This document shows, piece after piece, positions 1 through 5,177 of a DNA stretch of 8,969 bases (the first letter of the stretch is position 1; each line of letters begins with the position of its first letter). The position numbers and the translations under genes are program-made. The notes under the pieces are model-generated. The model worked only from the letters and a program-made list of their open reading frames with translations. It did not search any database and was not told the origin of the DNA. This DNA comes from Fimenecus stercoravium (GTDB lineage Bacteria > Bacillota > Clostridia > Oscillospirales > Acutalibacteraceae), in assembly GCA_018711545.1 (NCBI GenBank), contig DVIC01000096.1, positions 1-8,969 of the forward strand, read 5' to 3'.

Positions 1-1206
1 TTGCGCGAGATCATCGATACCGATCAGTATCGCAGCGCGAAATCCAAGCTGTTTGTCGCGCTCGGCAAGGATATTGCGGGCAACTGCACCTATGCCGACC
101 TTGCCAAAATGCCGCACCTGCTTGTGGCGGGTACAACGGGATCCGGCAAATCCGTGTGCCTGAATTCCATGATCGTAAGTCTTTTGTATAACGCCACGCC
201 GGACGAAGTCAAGTTGTTGATGATCGACCCCAAGCAGGTGGAGTTCACGGTCTACAACGGTATTCCGCATTTGATCGTGCCCGTGGTCTCCGACCCGCGC
301 AAAGCATCGGGCGCGCTTGCGTGGGCAGTAACGGAAATGCTGACGCGCTACAAAGCGTTCTCCGATAACAATGTTCGTGACATCAACGGCTATAACAGCA
401 TCTGCGAGAGCATCGGCGAAAAGAAAATGCCGCAGATCGTGATTTTCATCGATGAGCTGTCCGACCTGATGATGGCGGCGCCGCATGAAGTGGAGGATTC
501 CATTTGCCGTTTGGCGCAGATGGCGCGCGCGGCGGGCATGCATTTGGTCATTGCTACGCAGCGGCCGTCCGTGGACGTAATCACAGGTCTTATCAAAGCA
601 AATATCCCGAGCCGAATTTCGTTGAAAGTTTCGTCGCAGATCGACTCGCGCACGATCATTGACGCCGCAGGTGCAGAAAAGCTTTTGGGCAACGGCGATA
701 TGCTGTTTTACCCTGTCGGCATAGCAAAGCCCGTCCGCGTGCAGGGCTGCTATCTGTCCGACGGCGAGGTGGAGAAAGTCGTAGACTTTATCAAGGGACA
801 GCAGCAGTCGGCGTATGACGACGAGGTTATGCAGGAGATCGAACGGCAGGCCGCAATGGAGAAGAAGAAAAACGGCGGTGCGGCCGGTGATGGTGAAAAA
901 GAATCTGAGGCCGATGAAATGGTGCCGAAAGCCATCGAAGTCGTCGTAGAGGCACAGATGGCTTCTACAACGCTTTTGCAGCGCAAATTGAAGCTCGGTT
1001 ATGCACGCGCTGCACGGATCATTGAAAACCTGGAGGAGCGCGGTATCATCGGGCCTTACGAGGGCAGTAAGCCGCGCAAGGTGTTGATTTCCAAGCAGCA
1101 GTGGTATGAAATGAACGCGCTCGCGCAAGGCGGCGCGGGTCGGGATTATTCCGAGGATGCATCATTGCCTGCACAGGAGGCGGAAACGCCGGAGGCTCCG
1201 TTCTGA
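1..1206 (+). CDS. ftsK: DNA translocase FtsK/SpoIIIE, C-terminal part (5' truncated by window)
   Basis: ATP-driven double-stranded DNA pump that moves chromosomal DNA through the division or sporulation septum. The reading frame is open at base 1; the TTG there is internal, because the conserved family sequence and the N-terminal membrane domain should lie upstream. The visible 401 residues hold the RecA-like motor: Walker A GTTGSGKS at 44-51, the family segment MIDPKQVEF near 74-82, Walker B with D151-E152 after a hydrophobic strand (146-150), and ATQRPS at 185-190. A charged linker (about 272-303) leads to the winged-helix gamma domain (about 304-366, GYARAARIIENLEERGI then GSKPRKVLI), which reads the orienting DNA sequences KOPS/SRS. 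An acidic, proline/alanine-containing tail follows. The family assignment is secure. Whether it acts as vegetative FtsK or sporulation SpoIIIE cannot be decided without the N-terminus. No terminator follows, so co-transcription with the next two genes is likely. Confidence 0.96.
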   Translation: MREIIDTDQYRSAKSKLFVALGKDIAGNCTYADLAKMPHLLVAGTTGSGKSVCLNSMIVSLLYNATPDEVKLLMIDPKQVEFTVYNGIPHLIVPVVSDPRKASGALAWAVTEMLTRYKAFSDNNVRDINGYNSICESIGEKKMPQIVIFIDELSDLMMAAPHEVEDSICRLAQMARAAGMHLVIATQRPSVDVITGLIKANIPSRISLKVSSQIDSRTIIDAAGAEKLLGNGDMLFYPVGIAKPVRVQGCYLSDGEVEKVVDFIKGQQQSAYDDEVMQEIERQAAMEKKKNGGAAGDGEKESEADEMVPKAIEVVVEAQMASTTLLQRKLKLGYARAARIIENLEERGIIGPYEGSKPRKVLISKQQWYEMNALAQGGAGRDYSEDASLPAQEAETPEAPF

Positions 1207-1237
1207 GCCGGACGCACAACAAGGGGAGTACACAAGC

Positions 1238-2179
1238 ATGGTAAAACGCAAAACAACACGGGGGCGTAAGCTGCCACGTCTTTTCCTTACCCTTGCCGCA
1301 GTGTGTGTACTTTTGGTATCGGCACTGATTTCCTTTTTTCCGCAGTTGGGGCTGCCGAGCTGGGAAGAGATCTTCCGTGCGGCGGGGCTTAATGAAACGG
1401 TTTCTGCCCAAGAATATCCGTTTTCTGTGCATTTCATTGACGTGGGGCAGGCAGACTGCAGTTTGATCCTATGCGGGGAAGACGCGGTGCTCATAGACGC
1501 GGGCGATGTGGATGCCTACCGCACGATCGATGCATACTTGCAGTCGCAGGGAATCACACAGCTTCAGTATCTGATTTTGACGCATGCACATGCCGACCAT
1601 ATCGGCAGCGCGGATGAGGTGCTGGAGAACTATACAGTCGAAAACGTGATCCTGCCGCGTTATACGGAAAAGAACACGCCGACGACCGCTGTCTATGAAG
1701 ATCTGCTGTATGCTCTGGACGAAAGCGGGGCAAAGGTCTTCGCAGCGCAGCCGGGCGATGTTTATACGCTGACCGCGTTTTGTTTTACCGTGCTTGCACC
1801 GAACCGGGACTACACAGAGCTCAACGATACCTCCGTTGTGATACGTGCGGTTTATGAGAATACAGCATTTTTGTTCCAAGGCGATGCCGAAACGCCGTCG
1901 GAAGAGGATATCCTTGAAACCGGGCTCCCTGTGCAGGCGGATGTGATCAAGCTCGGCCATCACGGCTCTAAAACCGCTTCAAGCGAGGAATATTTGCGTG
2001 CCGTCATGCCGACGCTTGCCGTGATCCCTTGCGGAGAAGGAAACAGCTATAACCTGCCGAGCACGGAGATCTTAGACAGGCTCGACGCTATGGGGATCGA
2101 TTATCGACGCACCGACCGAAACGGTACGATCGTCGTGACGAGCGACGGCACGCGTGTCGGTGTGCAGACGGAGAAATGA
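1238..2179 (+). CDS. Membrane-anchored ComEC-like metallo-beta-lactamase-fold hydrolase
   Basis: A 313-residue protein resembling the C-terminal MBL domain of the competence protein ComEC/Rec2, without ComEC's channel domain. The ATG at 1238 is chosen because it follows an AAGGGGAG site (1221-1228) and opens with a basic stretch (MVKRKTTRGRK) and one hydrophobic segment (about residues 14-33). That pattern predicts an N-in anchor or uncleaved signal, with the catalytic domain outside. Visible motifs are IDVGQADC (the family's DVGQGD), the metal motif THAHADH (H116, H118, D120, H121), QGD with D216, LGHHGS (H241, H242) and the C-terminal RTDRNG block. The family's usual NxYGHP motif reads N-S-Y-N-L-P (269-274), so its histidine is lost. 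Such proteins are thought to be nucleases or phosphodiesterases, but the substrate of the stand-alone form is unknown. It starts 31 bp after ftsK and ends 1 bp before a DUF3006 gene, a recurrent partner. Confidence 0.9.
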   Translation: MVKRKTTRGRKLPRLFLTLAAVCVLLVSALISFFPQLGLPSWEEIFRAAGLNETVSAQEYPFSVHFIDVGQADCSLILCGEDAVLIDAGDVDAYRTIDAYLQSQGITQLQYLILTHAHADHIGSADEVLENYTVENVILPRYTEKNTPTTAVYEDLLYALDESGAKVFAAQPGDVYTLTAFCFTVLAPNRDYTELNDTSVVIRAVYENTAFLFQGDAETPSEEDILETGLPVQADVIKLGHHGSKTASSEEYLRAVMPTLAVIPCGEGNSYNLPSTEILDRLDAMGIDYRRTDRNGTIVVTSDGTRVGVQTEK

Positions 2180-2180
2180 T

Positions 2181-2408
2181 ATGTGTTATTGGATCGTAGA
2201 CCGTTTGGAAGGGGAATTGGTCGTACTTGAAACGCCGCAGGGCGGCTTTGTAAGCGTCTCAAAAGCTTCGTTTCAAGATGTATCGGTGCAAGAAGGGGAT
2301 GCGTGCCTCAAAAACGCGGACGGAAGTTTCTCGGTTTTGACGGATGAGACCGAAAAGCGGCGAAAAAAACTTGCGGCACTTCAGAAAAAAATCTTTGAAA
2401 AACGGTAA
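2181..2408 (+). CDS. DUF3006-type small protein
   Basis: A 75-residue protein. The start at ATG 2181 sits one base after the MBL stop codon, with GGAG at 2170-2173 serving as ribosome binding site inside the upstream gene, so translation is probably coupled. The N-terminus (WIVDRLEGELVVLE) matches the DUF3006 pattern of a short beta-rich domain beginning Y/W-x-I-D-R-x-E-G. A mid-protein EGD (residues 38-40) and a basic C-terminal helix (about 56-75, EKRRKKLAALQKKIFEKR) also fit that family. There is no signal peptide or membrane segment, so it should be cytoplasmic. DUF3006 genes are commonly found beside ComEC-like MBL genes, which supports the call, but the biochemical function is unknown. 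No hairpin or T-tract follows the stop codon, and the rpsB promoter begins only a few bases later. Confidence 0.8.
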   Translation: MCYWIVDRLEGELVVLETPQGGFVSVSKASFQDVSVQEGDACLKNADGSFSVLTDETEKRRKKLAALQKKIFEKR

Positions 2409-2415
2409 AAAATGC

Positions 2416-2444
2416 TTGCATTTAATGCCTTTCAATGCTATAAT
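2416..2444 (+). promoter_or_regulatory. Strong SigA-type promoter of rpsB-tsf with extended -10
   Basis: The -35 box is TTGCAT (2416-2421), the spacer is exactly 17 bp, and the -10 box is a perfect TATAAT (2439-2444) preceded by TG at 2436-2437, giving the extended form TGnTATAAT. Transcription should begin near 2450-2452, leaving a leader of about 95 nt before the rpsB ATG. This is the best promoter match I see in the window and suits a highly expressed ribosomal gene. Short AATGC/GCATT repeats overlap the -35 box and spacer. Confidence 0.88.
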
Positions 2445-2450
2445 CCTATA

Positions 2451-2545
2451 CGCAATTCGCACGCGCGGGGATTGCGGCAAAATTGCACGAAATGTGTCTT
2501 GCCGTCAAGCTGAACCGTGCGGAGGTACAAATAAGGAGGAAACTT
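2451..2545 (+). promoter_or_regulatory. Structured 5' leader of rpsB (candidate S2 autoregulatory RNA)
   Basis: Two hairpins can be drawn by eye. Hairpin 1 pairs CGCAATTC (2451-2458) with GGATTGCG (2469-2476), eight pairs including one U-G. Hairpin 2 pairs CGGCAA (2475-2480) with TTGCCG (2499-2504), with an inner stem GCAC/GTGT (2485-2488 with 2494-2497), a GAAAT loop and an asymmetric bulge. An alternative pairing GCACG (2485-2489) with CGTGC (2516-2520) would break hairpin 2. Two Shine-Dalgarno-like sequences follow, GGAGGT (2521-2526) and AAGGAGGA (2533-2540); only the second is placed to serve rpsB. Ribosomal protein S2 controls its own mRNA in other bacteria, so a regulatory role is reasonable here but inferred. 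Confidence 0.5.
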
Positions 2546-3295
2546 ATGTCAGTCGTATCCATGAAACAACTGCTCGAAGCCGGTGTGCATTTCGGGCACC
2601 AGACCAGAAGATGGAACCCCAAAATGGCGCCGTACATCTTCACCGAAAGAAACGGGATCTACATCATTGACCTGCAAAAGACGGTCAAAAAGCTGGATGA
2701 AGCTTATATGTTCGTCCGCGACGTTGCGGCGAACGGCGACGAGATCCTTTTTGTCGGCACCAAAAAGCAGGCGCAGGAATCCATTAAGGATGAAGCGATA
2801 CGCTGCGGTATGCCTTATGTCAATGCCAGATGGCTTGGCGGCATGCTGACCAACTTTGTTACGATTAAAAAGAGAATCAAGCGTCTCGCTCAGCTGCAGA
2901 CCATGCGTGAGGACGGCACGTTCGATCTTCTGCCGAAGAAGGAGGCCGCTAAGCTTGAGCTCGAGATCGAAAAGCTGGAGAAATTCCTCGGCGGTATCAC
3001 CGAAATGAAAAAGCAGCCTGCCGCGATGTTCATTGTTGACCCGCGCAAGGAGCGCATTGCCGTCGCGGAAGCGCGCAAGCTCGGTATTCCGATCATCGCG
3101 ATCGTGGACACCAACTGTGATCCCGACGAGATCGACTATGTTATCCCCGGCAATGATGACGCGATCCGTGCCGTGAAGCTGATTTCCGGCGCAATGGCGG
3201 ACGCAGTGCTTGAGGGCAAGCAGGGTATGCAGGGCGCTGCTGCCGAAGAAGAGGCTACAGCTCCCGAAGCCGCCGAAGAAGCGGAAGAGAAATAA
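2546..3295 (+). CDS. rpsB: 30S ribosomal protein S2
   Basis: S2 binds late to the 30S subunit at the head-body junction, helps recruit S1-type proteins and is needed for initiation. The 249-residue product is full length for Firmicutes. Hallmarks are the N-terminal MKQLLEAGVHFGHQTRRWNPKM block, FVGTKKQAQ, NARWLGGMLTNF, FIVDPRKE, and the C-terminal IAIVDTNCDPDEIDYVIPGNDDA. A flexible tail rich in Glu and Ala (about 230-249) ends the protein and is typical of the family. The ATG at 2546 is chosen because it follows AAGGAGGA (2533-2540) at 5 nt and matches the usual S2 N-terminus; an upstream in-frame extension to 2483 lies in the leader and has no binding site. It is the first gene of a two-gene unit with tsf. 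Confidence 0.98.
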   Translation: MSVVSMKQLLEAGVHFGHQTRRWNPKMAPYIFTERNGIYIIDLQKTVKKLDEAYMFVRDVAANGDEILFVGTKKQAQESIKDEAIRCGMPYVNARWLGGMLTNFVTIKKRIKRLAQLQTMREDGTFDLLPKKEAAKLELEIEKLEKFLGGITEMKKQPAAMFIVDPRKERIAVAEARKLGIPIIAIVDTNCDPDEIDYVIPGNDDAIRAVKLISGAMADAVLEGKQGMQGAAAEEEATAPEAAEEAEEK

Positions 3296-3305
3296 GAAAT
3301 CAAAA

Positions 3306-3333
3306 CTGCCCGTGCGACTTTTTGTACGGGCAG
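3306..3333 (+). other. Hairpin in the rpsB-tsf intergenic space
   Basis: CTGCCCGTGC (3306-3315) pairs with GTACGGGCAG (3324-3333), ten pairs with one G-U, enclosing a U-rich loop (3316-3323). The 3' flank is only CTTTA, so this is a poor intrinsic terminator. It may act as a partial attenuator or as a 3'-end stabiliser that lets rpsB mRNA outnumber tsf mRNA. The structure is direct from sequence; the role is inferred. Confidence 0.6.
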
Positions 3334-3365
3334 CTTTACAAAGATTAGAATCGGAGGAATTGATT

Positions 3366-4292
3366 ATGGCATTTACCGCAGCAGATGTCAAGGCGCTTCG
3401 TGAAAAGACGGGCGTCGGGATGATGGATTGCAAAAAAGCTTTGACAGAAGCCGACGGCGATATGGACAAGGCTATCGACGTGCTTCGTGAAAAGGGCCTT
3501 GCCGCTTCCGCCAAAAAGGCGGGCAGAATTGCCGCAGAAGGCATTGTTTACGCGTATACGGATGCGGACAAGAAGGTCAGCGTGCTTGTAGAAGTGAACT
3601 CTGAAACCGACTTCGTCGCAAAGAATGAAAAATTCGTCAACTATGTTGCCGCTGTTGCTAAGACGATTGCAGATTCTAACCCGGCGGATGTGGACGCTTT
3701 GCTTGCTACACCGCTTTCTGGCGATACCCGCACGGTTCAGGAGAACCTGCAGGATATGGTGCTTTCCATCGGCGAAAACATGAAGATTCGCCGCTTTGAG
3801 CGCGTAGAAGGCATTACGGTTGATTACATTCACGGTGGCGGCACAGTCGGTGTGCTGGTCGTGTTCGATACCGACGATGCGACTGCTGCTAAGGATGCGT
3901 TCAAGGTCATGGGCAAGGACGTTGCCATGCAGGTCGCCGCAATGAATCCGTCGTATCTTGACGAGGCGAGCGTACCGGCAGATGTTTTAGAGCATGAAAA
4001 AGGGATTATGAAGGCGCAGCTTGCCGAGGATCCCAAAATGGCGAACAAGCCTGAACAAGTACTCGCTAAGATCGTTGACGGTAAGATCGGCAAGTTCTAT
4101 AAGGAAAATTGCCTTCTCGATCAGGCGTTTGTTAAGGATGGCGATATGTCGGTTGCAAAATATGTGGCTTCCGTTGCGAAAGACCTCGGTGCGGATATTA
4201 AAGTTACACGTTTTATCCGCTATGCAAAAGGCGAGGGCCTTGAGAAGCGTGAAGACAACTTTGCTGAAGAAGTTGCCGGCATGATGAAATAA
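3366..4292 (+). CDS. tsf: Translation elongation factor Ts
   Basis: EF-Ts is the cytoplasmic nucleotide exchange factor that releases GDP from EF-Tu so the latter can be recharged with GTP. The 308-residue product has the N-terminal UBA-like domain (about 1-55; VKALREKTGVGMMDCKKAL, then AIDVLREKG) and the EF-Tu contact motif TDFVAKN (residues 81-87), which inserts next to the GTPase site. The core follows, ending with the block around KDLGADIKVTRFIRYAKGEG. The start at 3366 has GGAGGA (3353-3358) at 7 nt and matches the family N-terminus MAFTAADVKALREKTG. It lies 70 bp after rpsB, the classic gene pair, and is closed by a strong terminator. Confidence 0.98.
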   Translation: MAFTAADVKALREKTGVGMMDCKKALTEADGDMDKAIDVLREKGLAASAKKAGRIAAEGIVYAYTDADKKVSVLVEVNSETDFVAKNEKFVNYVAAVAKTIADSNPADVDALLATPLSGDTRTVQENLQDMVLSIGENMKIRRFERVEGITVDYIHGGGTVGVLVVFDTDDATAAKDAFKVMGKDVAMQVAAMNPSYLDEASVPADVLEHEKGIMKAQLAEDPKMANKPEQVLAKIVDGKIGKFYKENCLLDQAFVKDGDMSVAKYVASVAKDLGADIKVTRFIRYAKGEGLEKREDNFAEEVAGMMK

Positions 4293-4304
4293 TGTCCGAT
4301 TTTC

Positions 4305-4338
4305 AACAGCACACGCGGCTTGCGTGTGCTGTTTTTTT
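4305..4338 (+). terminator. Intrinsic terminator after tsf
   Basis: A perfect 12-bp stem, AACAGCACACGC (4305-4316) with GCGTGTGCTGTT (4322-4333), has a 5-nt loop (4317-4321). It runs into seven T residues (4332-4338), two of which lie in the stem. It begins 13 bp after the tsf stop codon. This is a textbook Rho-independent terminator, and it separates rpsB-tsf from the cwlD unit. Confidence 0.95.
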
Positions 4339-4381
4339 ACGAAAAAAACGGGACCTTTCTACGGTTTTTTTCTTGAATCCC

Positions 4382-4410
4382 TTGTCTTTCCAGGGACAAT
4401 CGTCTATAAT
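4382..4410 (+). promoter_or_regulatory. SigA-like promoter upstream of cwlD
   Basis: TTGTCT (4382-4387), a 17-bp spacer and a perfect TATAAT (4405-4410). The expected start is near 4416-4418, about 34 nt before the cwlD ATG. Runs of A (4342-4348) and T (4365-4371) upstream could act as a curved or UP-type element. With no terminator seen downstream, it could serve the whole cwlD-radA-nanA-nanE run. Confidence 0.7.
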
Positions 4411-4435
4411 ATTTAAAACGTCTTTCGCATAGTAT
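4409..4435 (+). promoter_or_regulatory. Possible sporulation (SigE-like) promoter of cwlD
   Basis: ATA (4409-4411), 16 bases, then CATAGTAT (4428-4435). This resembles the Bacillus SigE pattern ATA, 16-18 bp, CATACAnT, and overlaps the end of the SigA-like -10 box. The implied start near 4441-4442 would leave only about nine leader bases and would clip the ribosome binding site (4440-4447). That counts against it. Support comes mainly from the known mother-cell and forespore control of cwlD in Bacillus. Confidence 0.3.
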
Positions 4436-4450
4436 TTCCGGGGTGATTCT

Positions 4451-5164
4451 ATGCGGAAAAAGGCGCATTTGCAAATGGCGGCGTCCGTTTTGCTGCTGCT
4501 CATCTGTTTTTCTTATTTCCTGTATTCTTATCATTTTTCTCTTGCGGCTTCCTCCGATTCCGCTGACGCTGCACAGGATGTCACGGTTCTTATTGACGCC
4601 GGGCACGGCGGTGTGGACGGCGGTGCGGTAGCGGGCGACGGTACGGAAGAAAAGCATATCAATTTGCAGATTGCCCTGCTTTTAGAGCAGCATCTCGGTG
4701 CGATGGGCATCCGAACCGCTATGACCCGTACTTCTGATGTTTCTATCCATGACAGCAGCGCGCAGACGATCCGCGAAAAAAAGGTATCGGATATCCACAA
4801 CCGCATGCAGCTTATGGAGGAAACGGAAAACTGCATCTTTGTGAGCATTCATCAAAATAAGTATTCAGACAGCGCATTATCCGGTACGCAGGTTTTTTAT
4901 TCCCCGAACACCACGGCAAGCGCACAGCTTGCACAAACGATTCAAGACAGTGTCCAAACGCTTTTACAGCCTGAAAATTCGCGTGAGATCGAAAAATCCG
5001 GCAGCTCCATCTATTTGCTGTACTATGCGCAAAAACCTGCGGTGCTTGTAGAATGTGGTTTCCTGTCAAATGCGGAAGATTTAAGAAAACTGAAAGATGA
5101 GACCTATCAAAAGCAATTGGCATTTTGCATTGCTGCGGGCATTTTGGAATATTTGAACACATAG
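4451..5164 (+). CDS. cwlD: Spore cortex N-acetylmuramoyl-L-alanine amidase CwlD
   Basis: Zinc amidase of the Amidase_3 family. CwlD strips peptide side chains from muramic acid so that a deacetylase (PdaA) can form muramic-delta-lactam in spore cortex, the mark read by germination enzymes. The 237-residue protein has an N-terminal hydrophobic signal/anchor (about 9-32), so it acts outside the membrane. Zinc and catalytic residues are visible: DAGHGG (H52), E67 in EEKHINL, SIHQN (H134) and VLVECGFLSN (E201). The SGTQVFY stretch after SIHQN is typical of CwlD rather than of vegetative amidases. The ATG at 4451 is preceded by GGTGAT (4442-4447), a direct complement to the 16S 3' end. It has its own promoter and is followed by radA 13 bp later. 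Its presence suggests the organism makes endospores. Confidence 0.9.
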   Translation: MRKKAHLQMAASVLLLLICFSYFLYSYHFSLAASSDSADAAQDVTVLIDAGHGGVDGGAVAGDGTEEKHINLQIALLLEQHLGAMGIRTAMTRTSDVSIHDSSAQTIREKKVSDIHNRMQLMEETENCIFVSIHQNKYSDSALSGTQVFYSPNTTASAQLAQTIQDSVQTLLQPENSREIEKSGSSIYLLYYAQKPAVLVECGFLSNAEDLRKLKDETYQKQLAFCIAAGILEYLNT

Positions 5165-5177
5165 CAGAGGAATCAAT

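Noticed and set aside
1157..1237. Extended N-terminus for the MBL protein
   Set aside because: It would overlap the end of ftsK, lacks a binding site and places a highly basic low-complexity stretch before the signal anchor; ATG 1238 has a good site.
1469..1963. Antisense open frame of 164 codons opposite the MBL gene
   Set aside because: Shadow of a gene with clear metal-binding motifs; no independent coding evidence.
2483..2545. Extended N-terminus, or a leader peptide from ATG 2492, for S2
   Set aside because: It reads through the structured leader and the Shine-Dalgarno itself, has no upstream binding site, and S2 proteins normally begin at or near the MSVVSMKQLLEAG start.
3210..3365. 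Extended N-terminus for EF-Ts
   Set aside because: Overlaps the rpsB 3' end in another frame and crosses the intergenic hairpin; ATG 3366 matches the family start.
2549..3544. Long antisense open frame (331 codons) opposite rpsB and the start of tsf
   Set aside because: It mirrors two unmistakable genes, has no convincing ribosome binding site, and its translation resembles no family; it is a shadow frame.
4341..4372. A7/T7 hairpin as a second terminator
   Set aside because: The stem is nearly all A:T with a 14-nt loop and only one G:C pair at each end; it is too weak and lies beyond the strong tsf terminator.
4403..4434. SigG-type promoter for cwlD
   Set aside because: CATAGTA fits a SigG -10 box, but no GnATR-like -35 occurs at the required 17-18 bp spacing.
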